Source of the DNA: Neptunicoccus cionae
GTDB taxonomy: Bacteria > Pseudomonadota > Alphaproteobacteria > Rhodobacterales > Rhodobacteraceae
DNA length: 64,000 nucleotides
Reading direction: 5' to 3'
NCBI RefSeq assembly: GCF_014643735.1
Contig: NZ_BMKA01000001.1
Coordinates: 1,054,001-1,118,000 of the forward strand
The position numbers were made by a program, and so were the translations under genes. Below the pieces are notes generated by a model that worked only from the letters and a program-made list of their open reading frames with translations, made no database searches and was not told the origin of the DNA. This document shows positions 37,254 to 48,931 of the stretch, piece by piece. How positions within the stretch are numbered: position 1 is the first letter of the stretch; each line of letters opens with the position of its first letter.

Positions 37254-38618
37254 ATGAATACGATTCCCCCCATGTCCTGGCGAGGCCACATCCGCGCGTC
37301 CCTGCTGCTTGGTTTGCCCCTGGTGGGGAGCCATATCGCGCAGATGCTGACCCATATCACCGACGTGGCCATGCTTGGCTGGTATTCGGTAGATGCGCTG
37401 GCGGCGGTCGTTCTGGCCACGCAGGCATACTTTGTCGTGTTTATCGTCGGGTCCGGCTTTGCCTTTGCGGTGATGCCGCTCTGTGCGAGTGCCATTGGGG
37501 CCGAGGATGATCGTCAGGTCCGCCGTTCAGTGCGTATGGGGGCTTGGCTGGTGCTGTTTTACGGCCTGCTATTGGCTGTTCCGCTCTGGCATATCGAAAC
37601 GATCCTTCTGTTTCTCGGGCAGCAGGAACATCTGGCGCGGATTGCTTCAGAGTATATGCGAATCGCGGTGTTCGGACTGTTCCCCGCGCTTTGGATCATG
37701 GTGTTGAAAAGCTACCTCTCGGCACTGGAACGGGCCCAAGTGGTCCTGATCGCAACGCTGGTTGCAGCCGGGGCCAATGTGATCTTCAACTATGCGTTCA
37801 TCTTCGGGAATTTCGGCTTTCCGGAAATGGGGGCGCGCGGGGCGGCTTGGGCCTCTATCCTCACGATTACAATCGATTTCGTCTTTTTGCTATATTACTG
37901 CTGGGTCTTGCCAGCACTGAAAAAATACGACCTGTTTCTGAACCCGTTCCGCTTTGACCGCGAGGCATTTGTCGAGACTTTCAAACTCGGTTGGCCCATC
38001 TCGCTGACCCTGCTTGCGGAAACCGGGTTATTTTCAGCCGCTACGGTTATGATCGGATGGTCGGGCACAGTGGCGCTGGCAGCCCATGCGGTGGTTCTGC
38101 AAATCACTTCAGTCGGCTTTATGGTGCCGCTTGGAATCTCCAACGTGGGAACGATCCGCGCGGGTCGCGCTTTGGGGCGCAAGGATAAGCTCGGCCTGTC
38201 CCGCGCCGCCGCCGTGGTGATATGGGGGGCGTTCCTGTTTTCATTGGTGACGATGACGCTGTATCTGACCATCCCGCGTCCCTTGATGCGGTTGTTTCTG
38301 GATCCGTCTGAACCGAACCTCCCCGCGATTGTCGAAATGGGCGTGTTGCTCCTGATGATCTCGGCCGCGTTCCAGATCGTTGACGCCACCCAAGTTGCAG
38401 CGCTCGGGATGCTTCGCGGGATCAAGGATACCACCGTCCCTATGGTTCTGGCCGTCTTCAGCTATTGGTGTGTCGGCGCGCCTATGGCTTATATCCTCGG
38501 CTTTCCGATGGGATACGGTGCGCAAGGCGTTTGGGGCGGGCTGGTGATAGGCCTGACACTGGCGGCCGTTACGATGCTGGCACGCTATTACAAACTGCAA
38601 CGCGCACTCAGTTTCTGA
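37254..38618 (+). CDS. MATE family efflux transporter
   Basis: 454 residues with about 12 spans in two six-helix bundles, as in NorM-type Na+/H+-coupled multidrug exporters (MATE domains about 15-175 and 240-405). The first helix region GLPLVGSHIAQMLTHITDVAMLGW is typical. It is followed by an intrinsic terminator and the convergent guaA. Substrate range unknown. Confidence 0.88.
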   Translation: MNTIPPMSWRGHIRASLLLGLPLVGSHIAQMLTHITDVAMLGWYSVDALAAVVLATQAYFVVFIVGSGFAFAVMPLCASAIGAEDDRQVRRSVRMGAWLVLFYGLLLAVPLWHIETILLFLGQQEHLARIASEYMRIAVFGLFPALWIMVLKSYLSALERAQVVLIATLVAAGANVIFNYAFIFGNFGFPEMGARGAAWASILTITIDFVFLLYYCWVLPALKKYDLFLNPFRFDREAFVETFKLGWPISLTLLAETGLFSAATVMIGWSGTVALAAHAVVLQITSVGFMVPLGISNVGTIRAGRALGRKDKLGLSRAAAVVIWGAFLFSLVTMTLYLTIPRPLMRLFLDPSEPNLPAIVEMGVLLLMISAAFQIVDATQVAALGMLRGIKDTTVPMVLAVFSYWCVGAPMAYILGFPMGYGAQGVWGGLVIGLTLAAVTMLARYYKLQRALSF

Positions 38619-38627
38619 AACGGAAAA

Positions 38628-38656
38628 ACGCGCCGCAGGTGTGTCCTGCAGCGCGT
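38628..38656. terminator. intrinsic terminator between MATE gene and guaA
   Basis: ACGCGCCGCAGG pairs with CCTGCAGCGCGT with one mismatch, 12 bp around a 5-nt loop, followed by CTCTTTTT on the plus strand and AAAAA before it, so it can work in both directions. Confidence 0.8.
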
Positions 38657-38711
38657 CTCTTTTTGGTTCAAATATCCCCGCGCGGAGCGCTCGGAATTTA
38701 CCGGAACGGGA

Positions 38712-40298
38712 TCACTCCCACTCAATAGTGCCCGGAGGTTTTGATGTGATGTCATAGGTCACGCGATTGATGCCTTCGACTTCATTGATGATCCGCGTTG
38801 CGGTTTCGCCAAGGAATTCATGGCTGAACGGATAATAATCTGCCGTCATCCCGTCCACAGATGTCACAGCCCGCAGCGCGCAAGCATAATCATAAGTCCG
38901 CCCGTCGCCCATGACCCCCACGGTTTTCACCGGAAGAATGGCGACAAAGGCTTGCCAGATTTCATCGTAAAGTCCGTGCTTGCGGATCTGGTCGATATAA
39001 ACCGCATCGGCTTTGCGCAGAATTTCCAGTTTCGGGCGGGTAATTTCACCGGGGCAGCGAATGGCAAGGCCGGGTCCGGGGAAGGGATGACGCCCGATAA
39101 AGCTCAGCGGAAGGCCGAGCTCCTGGCCCAGCGCGCGAACCTCGTCTTTGAACAACTCACGCAGAGGTTCCACCAGTTTCAGCCCCATCTTCTCTGGCAA
39201 TCCTCCAACATTGTGGTGGCTTTTGATCGTCACAGATGGACCACCCGAGAAAGACACACTCTCGATCACATCCGGATAAAGCGTTCCTTGTGCAAGAAAC
39301 TTTGCGCCACCCACTTCACCAGCGTGTTTCTGAAACACATCAATGAACAGCTTGCCGATAATCTTGCGTTTGGTTTCCGGATCGGACTGCCCGTCGAGCT
39401 CGCCGAGGAACAATTCCTGTTCGTCAGCGTGGATCAAAGGCATGTTGTAGTTGTCGCGGAACATTTTCACGACTTCTTCAGCCTCTCCCTGACGCAGCAG
39501 GCCATGATCGACAAATACACAGGTCAGCTGATCGCCGATCGCTTCATGAATCAGCACCGCTGCCACAGAACTGTCGACACCGCCAGAGAGCCCGCAGATC
39601 ACTTTTGCATCACCAACCTGTTCGCGGATCGTCGCAATCGCCTGTTCGCGGTAAGCCCCCATTGTCCAGTCGCCACTGAATCCGGCAAGTTTGACAAAAT
39701 TTTCATATAAAGTCGCGCCATTTGGCGTGTGGTGTACTTCGGGGTGGAATTGCACCGCGAAGAAGTTGCGATCCAGATCCGCAGTCACCGCAAAAGGTGC
39801 GTTGGGGGATGTGCCATATACCTCAAAACCGGGAGCAATGGCGCTGACGTGATCACCGTGGCTCATCCAAACCTGCTCCCGCTCTTCAAGGAACCAGCCA
39901 TTCAGAAGATCAATCCGTTCGTCCCGCGGTGTCACGTAGGCGCGCCCGAATTCTGCCGTGCCATGCCCGCGTTCCACTGTACCGCCCAACATGTGCATCA
40001 TAACCTGCTGGCCGTAACAGATGCCAAGGATTGGGATGCCCAGATCAAACACCTTCTGGGGCGGTCGCGGCGAGCCTTCGGTCATAACAGAGGCCGGCCC
40101 GCCTGAAAAGATCACCGCTTTGGGGGCGAACTCCTCAAGAAATTCTTCTGTTACGTTCTGGAACGGATGAATTTCACAATAGACGTTCAGCTCGCGCAGG
40201 CGGCGGGCAATCAGTTGCGTAACCTGAGAGCCGAAATCAATAATCAGCAGCTTCTCGTGGTCGAAGGTTTCAGCGGGGAGGGGGGCATGATCTGTCAT
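38712..40298 (-). CDS. guaA: GMP synthase (glutamine-hydrolysing)
   Basis: Aminates XMP to GMP; 528 residues. Amidotransferase domain (about 20-210) with nucleophile in GICYGQQVM and the FHPEVHHT His/Glu; ATP pyrophosphatase domain with [12 protein letters not shown] (about 243-254); dimerisation C-terminus ending KPPGTIEWE. The ATG at 40298 replaces a 39-codon in-frame extension that lacks homology. No purine riboswitch was recognised upstream. Confidence 0.97.
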   Translation of the reverse strand: MTDHAPLPAETFDHEKLLIIDFGSQVTQLIARRLRELNVYCEIHPFQNVTEEFLEEFAPKAVIFSGGPASVMTEGSPRPPQKVFDLGIPILGICYGQQVMMHMLGGTVERGHGTAEFGRAYVTPRDERIDLLNGWFLEEREQVWMSHGDHVSAIAPGFEVYGTSPNAPFAVTADLDRNFFAVQFHPEVHHTPNGATLYENFVKLAGFSGDWTMGAYREQAIATIREQVGDAKVICGLSGGVDSSVAAVLIHEAIGDQLTCVFVDHGLLRQGEAEEVVKMFRDNYNMPLIHADEQELFLGELDGQSDPETKRKIIGKLFIDVFQKHAGEVGGAKFLAQGTLYPDVIESVSFSGGPSVTIKSHHNVGGLPEKMGLKLVEPLRELFKDEVRALGQELGLPLSFIGRHPFPGPGLAIRCPGEITRPKLEILRKADAVYIDQIRKHGLYDEIWQAFVAILPVKTVGVMGDGRTYDYACALRAVTSVDGMTADYYPFSHEFLGETATRIINEVEGINRVTYDITSKPPGTIEWE

Positions 40299-40510
40299 GG
40301 CAAGCCCATAGTAAATAGCTGGGATTCGCGCAAGGTCACATTCGTCGCGGGCGGGCTGTATGCGGGGCGAAATGACGGGAAATTTTCCCACAGCAGCCCA
40401 ATTCTGACCCGCCATGTCGCTTTGTGCCAGAAACGGGCGAATTTACACCTTACCGTCCGCAGGAAAACGCTAAACCAACTTTTAATGATGTGAACATAAG
40501 GTGATCCCAG

Positions 40511-42061
40511 ATGTCTGAAGCCGCGCCAGCAACCCGTCGAAGAACCCGTGGTGGTGGAGGCGGCGCTGCCCGTCGCGCCGATCGCACAACTGTGCGGCTT
40601 GAAGTGGCGAAATACATCGAGCGCAACATTCCGAATTTCGAGGTGCTGACCGAAGAGGCGCTGGAGATTATCGAAAACAATGCAGAAACCATCCTTGAAG
40701 AAATAGGCGTCCATTTCCCGGACAATCCGGGCGCGCTGAAACGCTGGGCTGATGCGGGTGCGGATGTGGATGGAGAAAGGGTGCGGATCCCCCGTGGATT
40801 GGCTCGCGAGCTGATAAAAACCGCTCCTTCTGAGTACACACAACATGCGCGAAACCCCGACCGGAACGTGCGCGTTGGCGGAAATTCCATGGTGCTTGCC
40901 CCTGTATACGGCCCGCCTTTTGTGCGCGATGTGAACGGCGGGCGGCGGTATGCCACTATGGCGGATTTCCAGAAGATGGTGAAACTGACCTATATGTCGA
41001 AGTGGTTGCACCATTCCGGTGGAACCGTTTGTGAACCGACTGACATCGCGGTGAACAAGCGGCATCTGGACATGCTTTACGCCCATATGACCCTGTCGGA
41101 CAAACCCTATATGGGGTCTGTGACTGCGCCGGAGCGGGCGGTGGACTCGGTTAAAATGTCCGAAATCCTGTTCGGTGGCAGCCTTGAAAACAAAACGGTG
41201 ATGACGTCTCTCATCAACATCAACTCTCCGCTGACGTTTGATGAAATCATGATGGGTGCGATGGAGGTTTATGCCAAGAACAATCAGGCCTGCATCGTTT
41301 CGCCCTTCATCGTTGGGGGCGCAATGGCGCCGGTTTCGGTTGCGGGTACGCTGGCGCAGGTTATGGCCGAAGGATTGGCCGGTGTGGCCTACAACCAGCT
41401 TTGCAATCCTGGCGCACCGGTGATTTTCGGGGCTTTTGTATCGTCGATCGACATGAATTCCGGCGCTCCAACCTTCGGAACACCGGAAGCATCGAAAATC
41501 CTTTACGGGGCCGGTCAGATTGCGCGTCGTTTAGGGTTGCCGTTCCGGTCCGGTGGGGCGCTCTGCGGGTCCAAATTGCCTGATGCACAGGCCGCCTATG
41601 AAACTGCAAACACGCTGAATGCGGCTTTGCTTGGTGGTGTGAACTTCTGTTTGCATGCGGCTGGTTGGCTGGAAGGCGGTCTTGTCACGTCCTTTGAAAA
41701 ATTTGTTATGGACGCGGACCAACTGGGTGTTCTGCATTCTATCGCTAAAGGTGTCGACATGTCTGAAAACGGGCAGGCGCTTGACGCGGTGCGTGAGGTC
41801 GGACCAGGGGGGCATTATCTTGGGTGTGCGCATACGCAGGCAAACTTTAAGGACAGTTTCTGGAAATCGCAGCTTCTGGATTACAAACCTTTTGAAACCT
41901 GGTCGGACGAAGGTGGCAAAGATACGATGCAGTTGGCGAGCGAGCGGGTGGAGCGGATGATGGGTGAATATACACAGCCACCGCTGGACCCTGCTATTGA
42001 TGAAGCGCTACAAGCTTATATGGAAGAGCGTAAAGCCTCTGAGCCTGACGCTTTCGTTTAA
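40511..42061 (+). CDS. MttB superfamily methyltransferase, non-pyrrolysine type
   Basis: 516 residues. The protein belongs to the trimethylamine methyltransferase (MttB) superfamily by its core (LITSL-like barrel, e.g. SLININSPLTFDEIMMGAMEVYAKNNQ and GAPTFGTPEASK). There is no in-frame amber codon, so it lacks pyrrolysine and resembles glycine betaine/quaternary-amine methyltransferases of the MtgB type, which pass a methyl to a corrinoid protein. The N-terminus is unusually basic and Gly-rich (about 8-22). No corrinoid protein gene is adjacent. Confidence 0.85.
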   Translation: MSEAAPATRRRTRGGGGGAARRADRTTVRLEVAKYIERNIPNFEVLTEEALEIIENNAETILEEIGVHFPDNPGALKRWADAGADVDGERVRIPRGLARELIKTAPSEYTQHARNPDRNVRVGGNSMVLAPVYGPPFVRDVNGGRRYATMADFQKMVKLTYMSKWLHHSGGTVCEPTDIAVNKRHLDMLYAHMTLSDKPYMGSVTAPERAVDSVKMSEILFGGSLENKTVMTSLININSPLTFDEIMMGAMEVYAKNNQACIVSPFIVGGAMAPVSVAGTLAQVMAEGLAGVAYNQLCNPGAPVIFGAFVSSIDMNSGAPTFGTPEASKILYGAGQIARRLGLPFRSGGALCGSKLPDAQAAYETANTLNAALLGGVNFCLHAAGWLEGGLVTSFEKFVMDADQLGVLHSIAKGVDMSENGQALDAVREVGPGGHYLGCAHTQANFKDSFWKSQLLDYKPFETWSDEGGKDTMQLASERVERMMGEYTQPPLDPAIDEALQAYMEERKASEPDAFV

Positions 42062-42077
42062 CGTCTCCGGGTGATCG

Positions 42078-42155
42078 CGGTCGCTGCGTTGGTAGCGACC
42101 GTCAGCGGAAAGAGAAACGGCAGTGCTACGCCGGACCTGTAAAATCCGGGTCCGG
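42078..42155. terminator. two tandem hairpins between convergent genes
   Basis: First stem CGGTCGCT/AGCGACCG (42078-42085 and 42094-42101, 8 bp), second CCGGACC/GGTCCGG (42131-42137 and 42149-42155, 7 bp). No strong T-run follows either, so termination is plausible but not certain. Confidence 0.5.
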
Positions 42156-42165
42156 TTACTGTTCC

Positions 42166-43542
42166 TTATGGAATGCATCCACGCTCTGTGACCGAACGAA
42201 GCGAGTCAGAGAGAGTGCGTAATAATACGCTTTTCTTAATCGGTTTGGACAGATGGCCATCCATTCCCCCGTTAAGGTATTCGGCAATTTGATAGGTCAT
42301 CGCATTTGCCGTTAACGCAAGTATGGGAGACGGCGCGCGCGCGGTGTCTTTTTCCCATTGCCTGATTCTTGCAGTCGCTTCCATGCCCCCAAGCACTGGC
42401 ATGTTAATGTCCATCAAGATCAGGTCGAAGGTCTGCGCCGTTGCCAGTTCAACTGCCTCTGCGCCGTTTGAGACCAGAACCAAATCCAGTTCCAAGTCTT
42501 TTAGCTGTCTTTCCAGCACCAACCGATTTGTTCGATTGTCTTCAGCCACTAGGATTCGCCACTGCCGGGAAGACATGAAACGGAACGCCTGATCGTCTTC
42601 TTGGGGTGTCGGTTCTATAGAGCGGACGGCTGGATCTACCTTCATACTGGCGACGAACTCTGATCCTTCGCCAAATGTGCTATTGACTGTCAGGTCCCCG
42701 TCCATCAGGCGGCAGATCTGACGGGAGATGACCAATCCAAGACCGCTTCCCCCGAAATTTCGTGTGATGGAATCGTCTGCCTGTTTGAAAGGTTGAAACA
42801 GATTTCTGAGCTTGTCCTGCTGAATGCCAATTCCGGTATCGCGGACGCTAGTTTTTAGGAACGCCCCTTTCGTTGTTCTCTCTAGATCCACCCGCACACA
42901 GACCTTACCCTCACTGGTAAATTTTAGGGCGTTGGAAACCAGATTACCGACCACTTGGCGCAGGCGGACTGGATCGCTTTTGATCCAGACACCGGCGGAC
43001 GGCGCAAGTTTTATGTCAAATTGCAAGTTCCGCTTCACCGCTTTCATCGCGTAAAGCTGTTTTGCGGCGTTAAAATGCGCCACGAGATCGAATGGGATTT
43101 GTTCGATTGTCAGCTCGCCCGCTTCGATTTTGGAAACATCGAGAATATCGCTCAGCACTGACAGCAGCAGCCCGCCGCTTTCGAGAATGGTGTTCGTCAT
43201 TTCCTGTTGTTCAGCGCACAGCGCGGTATCAGTTAGGGCTTCCGCCATGCCAAGCACGCCATTCAATGGCGTTCGTATTTCGTGACTCATACTCGCAAGA
43301 AAGACGCTTTTGGCCCGGTTGCTGGCCTCCGCAACCTCCATCGCGTGGTGAAGTTCAGTGGTGCGGGCGCCCACCATTTTTTCCAATTCGTCTGCTTGCC
43401 GGATGAGCCTTTGGTTCGCCTCCCAAAGGGCGCGGCTCTTAATGTCCAGCAAAGACTCCGCTTCCAGACGTGCAGTTCTTTCACGGTCGTAGCGTCGCCG
43501 TGAGACGGTGTCTTTTGGTCGGGGCGCGGTCTGTGAATCCAT
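42166..43542 (-). CDS. soluble hybrid histidine kinase paired with H-NOX
   Basis: 458 residues, no membrane span and no sensor domain of its own. An N-terminal coiled coil (about 15-75) precedes a dimerisation/phosphotransfer helix with His87 (SMSHEIRTPLNG), a HATPase domain (N box NLVSNALKFTS about 200-210; GGSGLGLVISRQ about 264-275), and a receiver domain (about 328-445) with phospho-acceptor Asp378. It starts within the stop codon of the H-NOX gene (TAATG overlap). By analogy with known H-NOX-kinase pairs, its autophosphorylation should be controlled by nitric oxide bound to H-NOX. Confidence 0.9.
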   Translation of the reverse strand: MDSQTAPRPKDTVSRRRYDRERTARLEAESLLDIKSRALWEANQRLIRQADELEKMVGARTTELHHAMEVAEASNRAKSVFLASMSHEIRTPLNGVLGMAEALTDTALCAEQQEMTNTILESGGLLLSVLSDILDVSKIEAGELTIEQIPFDLVAHFNAAKQLYAMKAVKRNLQFDIKLAPSAGVWIKSDPVRLRQVVGNLVSNALKFTSEGKVCVRVDLERTTKGAFLKTSVRDTGIGIQQDKLRNLFQPFKQADDSITRNFGGSGLGLVISRQICRLMDGDLTVNSTFGEGSEFVASMKVDPAVRSIEPTPQEDDQAFRFMSSRQWRILVAEDNRTNRLVLERQLKDLELDLVLVSNGAEAVELATAQTFDLILMDINMPVLGGMEATARIRQWEKDTARAPSPILALTANAMTYQIAEYLNGGMDGHLSKPIKKSVLLRTLSDSLRSVTERGCIP

Positions 43543-44099
43543 TAGGCGGCCAGTGGGGAGTTCAGTCGTATGGTAAAAGTCGCACCTGAACCCGTCTCTG
43601 ATCGGACCGGAGTTCGCAGAACCGAGGCTGTTTCGCCAAAATGTTCCACGCAGGCCTCTATCATGCCTTGGCAGAAATCTACCAAGGGTCTTTCCGAAAT
43701 ATAGATCATTTCAAAGCTCTGCGGGCTTAGGAAACGGGTCGCAAAGCTTGGAAGTTCAGCATCGGGGTAAAGTTTGCGTACCTCTACATGGACTTCACCC
43801 TCTATAGAATCGAGCATCTGAAAGGCGGTTTCTTTTCCTTCCATGAACGGGGCGTGTGTTTGCGCGAATCTGCGAAAAATCCATTTTCCGAAAATTGTCT
43901 GTAGAATTTCGGGCGTGGTGCCAGCGTGCTGGGAAAGCGCGCCCAGCAGGGCCATCAATTCGCTGCAAGAATAGTTTCCCACCGCAGAATAGGCCCCGCC
44001 AGACGCCAGTTCAGTAGAATTGAGAACGTCATCAACGGCCTCTTCCCCGATAAGGGAATCCGCCAGAGACAATAGTTCTACAAATACGACACCTTTCAT
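43542..44099 (-). CDS. H-NOX heme-nitric oxide/oxygen sensor
   Basis: 185 residues. The HNOB domain has the proximal heme ligand His104 in EVHVEVRKLYPDAELP, and the propionate-binding YxSxR motif as Tyr133-Ile-Ser135-Glu-Arg137. The distal pocket cannot be judged fully, but stand-alone bacterial H-NOX proteins beside kinases usually bind nitric oxide rather than oxygen. AGGAGG is placed five bases before the start. It follows mnmA by 70 nt and overlaps the kinase gene by one base. Cytoplasmic, unlike animal guanylate cyclase fusions. Confidence 0.93.
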   Translation of the reverse strand: MKGVVFVELLSLADSLIGEEAVDDVLNSTELASGGAYSAVGNYSCSELMALLGALSQHAGTTPEILQTIFGKWIFRRFAQTHAPFMEGKETAFQMLDSIEGEVHVEVRKLYPDAELPSFATRFLSPQSFEMIYISERPLVDFCQGMIEACVEHFGETASVLRTPVRSETGSGATFTIRLNSPLAA

Positions 44100-44169
44100 C
44101 CGGTCCTCCTAGGCTGCGAGACGCACAGCTTAGGCCGCAGGAGTTAACAGGTGCCTAATAGGACAGAAT

Positions 44170-45315
44170 TTAGTAACCGCGCCAGATCCAGCCGCCACCC
44201 CAAATGCGGGTGCCTTCGGTTTCGTAGAAAACACAGGCCTGTCCGGGCGCAACCCCTTCTTCGGGCGACAATAATTCGACCTCTGCCTCGGTGGCAGACA
44301 GCGGACGGACGATCGCCTCTTTGGGCGCGCGAGTAGAGCGGACGCGCACCGAAACATGCCATTCTTCACGGCTTTCAAAGGGTTCATCACCAAGCCAGTT
44401 GATTTCCCGTACAGGCACTTTGCGCGTTGCCAGTGCCTCTTTCGGGCCGACGATAACGTGCTTTTTGTCAACGTCCAGCTTGACCACATACAGCGGTTCA
44501 CGCCCCCCGATCCCCAAGCCGCGACGTTGGCCCACCGTATAGTGGATCACACCTTTATGTTCGCCCAGAACCTCACCGTCCAGATGTACAATCTGACCGG
44601 GGTCTGCGGCACCGGGGCGCAGCTTTTCGATCACTGAAGCATAAGATCCGTTTGGCACGAAACAGATGTCCTGACTGTCCGGTTTATCCGCAACCGGCAG
44701 CCCGAATTTACGTGCAAGTTCGCGGGTTTCCGCCTTGCTGCGCAGATGCCCGAGAGGGAAGCGCAGGTAATCAAGTTGTTCCTGTTTTGTTGAGAAAAGG
44801 AAATAGCTTTGATCACGATCCCCGTCCGCAGCTTTGTGCAGTTCGGCCTTTTCCGAGCCCATGAAACGCTGGATGTAATGGCCGGTCGCCATGCAATCCG
44901 CGTCCAGATCTTTGGCGGTTTCCAGAAGATCGCGGAATTTGACCCGTTCGTTGCAGCGGATGCAGGGCACAGGCGTTGCACCAGCAAGATAGCTGTCGGC
45001 AAACTCGTCAATTACGCTTTCCCGAAACTTGTTTTCATAGTCCAGCACGTAGTGGGGGAAGCCCATTTCTTCGGCCACGCGGCGGGCATCGTGAATGTCA
45101 CGACCCGCACAACACGCGCCTTTTTTGGCCAGCGCCGCGCCATGGTCATATAGCTGTAGTGTGATGCCGACCACATCATAACCCTCAGAGGCGAGTTGTG
45201 CGGCCACCACAGAGCTGTCAACGCCGCCAGACATAGCGACGAGTACGCGTGTATCTTTGGGTGCTTTCGCGAATCCCAATGAGTTCAGTTCGGTTTTTGG
45301 AGTGTCGAGTGCCAT
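44170..45315 (-). CDS. mnmA: tRNA-specific 2-thiouridylase MnmA
   Basis: Thiolates U34 of tRNA(Lys/Glu/Gln); 381 residues. The PP-loop is [15 protein letters not shown] (about 26-40), the catalytic Cys lies in [11 protein letters not shown] (about 110-120), and the second Cys in [11 protein letters not shown] (about 208-218). ATG at 45315 was chosen over a start 17 codons earlier. Together with trmFO at 53205-54557 the window holds two tRNA uridine-modifying enzymes. Confidence 0.96.
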   Translation of the reverse strand: MALDTPKTELNSLGFAKAPKDTRVLVAMSGGVDSSVVAAQLASEGYDVVGITLQLYDHGAALAKKGACCAGRDIHDARRVAEEMGFPHYVLDYENKFRESVIDEFADSYLAGATPVPCIRCNERVKFRDLLETAKDLDADCMATGHYIQRFMGSEKAELHKAADGDRDQSYFLFSTKQEQLDYLRFPLGHLRSKAETRELARKFGLPVADKPDSQDICFVPNGSYASVIEKLRPGAADPGQIVHLDGEVLGEHKGVIHYTVGQRRGLGIGGREPLYVVKLDVDKKHVIVGPKEALATRKVPVREINWLGDEPFESREEWHVSVRVRSTRAPKEAIVRPLSATEAEVELLSPEEGVAPGQACVFYETEGTRIWGGGWIWRGY

Positions 45316-45489
45316 CGCATCGCCGGAGTTCTGGAGCCGATCCTCTGGGCCGGGCCGCAACGCCAAGCCGATAGATCAGGTTTGATATGGAATATAGTAA
45401 AACCCTAAGTGTTCTCAAGGGCTGGGTTCACTAGTTATTAGGTGTTTGGGCGGAGTTTGGCCACAGTGAAAATAGTTAGAAGGTGCCCC

Positions 45490-45765
45490 ATGTATATTAG
45501 AAAGGACCCCGGTCCTGCATCCGTAACGCTTCCCGATGGAAGCCGTCTCAGCCGATCCGATCTTCCTCCTAAGAACACGTCACGCTGGGTTGCACGGCGC
45601 AAGGCCGTGATTGTCGCCGCGGTGGAAGGAGGTTTGATTACAGATCGGGAGGCTTGTCAGACCTATGACCTGACACAAGACGAACTGTCCAGTTGGATCA
45701 GTGCAGTACAAAGCCACGGACCGGCGGCGTTACGGATCACAGCAATCCAGAAATACCGGAGCTAA
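45490..45765 (+). CDS. sciP: SciP, CtrA-inhibitory protein (DUF1153)
   Basis: 91 residues of the DUF1153 family. In Caulobacter, SciP binds CtrA at promoters and blocks activation of its target genes in G1. The segment SRWVARRKAVIVAAVEGGLITDREAC (about 31-56) forms the helix-turn-helix that defines the family. ATG at 45490 (MYIRKDPGPASVTLPDG) matches it; the frame extends 16 codons further upstream without homology. It lies 136 nt upstream of ctrA in the same direction. Confidence 0.93.
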   Translation: MYIRKDPGPASVTLPDGSRLSRSDLPPKNTSRWVARRKAVIVAAVEGGLITDREACQTYDLTQDELSSWISAVQSHGPAALRITAIQKYRS

Positions 45766-45901
45766 GCATATTGCAGAGGATGTTAATCATTTAAGTGGAC
45801 AACCTTAACGTGTGTTGCTAAATTCTTGCTTAGCGTAACGCATATTTAACTAAGTTGTAGAATACTGAGCCCACAAAAATCTTATTGATCCGGAGTCTGC
45901 T

Positions 45902-46615
45902 ATGCGTGTTCTACTTGTTGAAGATGATCCTACGACCTCCAGAAGCATTGAATTTATGCTCTCTAATGCCAACTTGAATGTCTATGCCACTGATCTTGGC
46001 GAAGAAGGCATAGACCTTGCAAAGCTCTATGATTACGATTTGATCCTGCTGGACTTGAACCTGCCGGACATAAACGGACACGAAGTTCTCCGCCAGTTGC
46101 GCGTTGCAAAGATCCAAACGCCCATCTTGATTCTCTCTGGTAACGACGACGCTTCAGAAAAGGTTAAGGGGTTGGGGTTCGGCGCTGACGACTATCTTAC
46201 CAAGCCGTTTCACCGCGAAGAACTGGTGGCGCGCATCCATGCAATTGTGCGCCGGTCCAAGGGGCACGCACAATCTGTGATTGAAACCGGAAGTATTGTG
46301 GTGAATTTGGACGCAAAAACTGTATCGGTCAGAAATGAAACAGTCCATCTGACCGGTAAGGAATACCAGATGCTGGAATTGCTCTCTTTGCGGAAAGGAA
46401 CGACCCTGACAAAGGAGATGTTCCTGAACCATCTTTACGGCGGTATGGATGAACCGGAACTCAAGATTATCGATGTGTTTATTTGCAAATTGCGCAAAAA
46501 GCTGGCCGAGGCGACGGGAGGGGAAAACCACATCGAAACCGTTTGGGGCCGTGGTTATGTCCTTCGCGACCCTGACGAGGTAGCGGATTCGGTGAAAATG
46601 GTGGCTTCCGCATAA
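45902..46615 (+). CDS. ctrA: cell-cycle master response regulator CtrA
   Basis: 237 residues, OmpR-family. The receiver domain (about 1-118) has Asp51 ([18 protein letters not shown]), and the winged-helix domain (about 128-230) has the nearly invariant [18 protein letters not shown] and [14 protein letters not shown]. It regulates division, motility and transfer-agent genes in Rhodobacterales, where it is often non-essential. A GAGTC (GANTC) sequence at 45893-45897 sits directly before the start. The 136-nt promoter region carries several TTAA half-sites (45799 onward), none with the exact N7 spacing. Confidence 0.97.
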   Translation: MRVLLVEDDPTTSRSIEFMLSNANLNVYATDLGEEGIDLAKLYDYDLILLDLNLPDINGHEVLRQLRVAKIQTPILILSGNDDASEKVKGLGFGADDYLTKPFHREELVARIHAIVRRSKGHAQSVIETGSIVVNLDAKTVSVRNETVHLTGKEYQMLELLSLRKGTTLTKEMFLNHLYGGMDEPELKIIDVFICKLRKKLAEATGGENHIETVWGRGYVLRDPDEVADSVKMVASA

Positions 46616-46637
46616 CGAAGTTTTGATCAGAGTAGCC

Positions 46638-46730
46638 ATGTTCGTGGTGTGGAAACCGTCGACTGATCTGCTCTCGCCGGGGGACTGGGAATTTGTCTTC
46701 AAATTGTTGATTGGAACAAAAGCCCACTAG
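46638..46730 (+). CDS. candidate 30-residue ORF between ctrA and ligA
   Basis: ATG at 46638 opens a 30-codon frame (MFVVWKPSTDLLSPGDWEFV...). It fills most of the 177-nt ctrA-ligA gap. The ribosome binding site is weak (AGAGTAG) and no homologue is known to me, so chance is possible. Confidence 0.2.
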   Translation: MFVVWKPSTDLLSPGDWEFVFKLLIGTKAH

Positions 46731-46753
46731 ACCCGGCACAGACAGCCAAATAG

Positions 46754-48922
<2,169 letters not shown>

Positions 48923-48931
48923 GGTCGCCGG

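Noticed and set aside
40299-40510. Purine riboswitch or other leader RNA between guaA and the MttB gene
   Set aside because: I see a short GGGAAATTTTCCC-type palindrome but no conserved riboswitch core or terminator.
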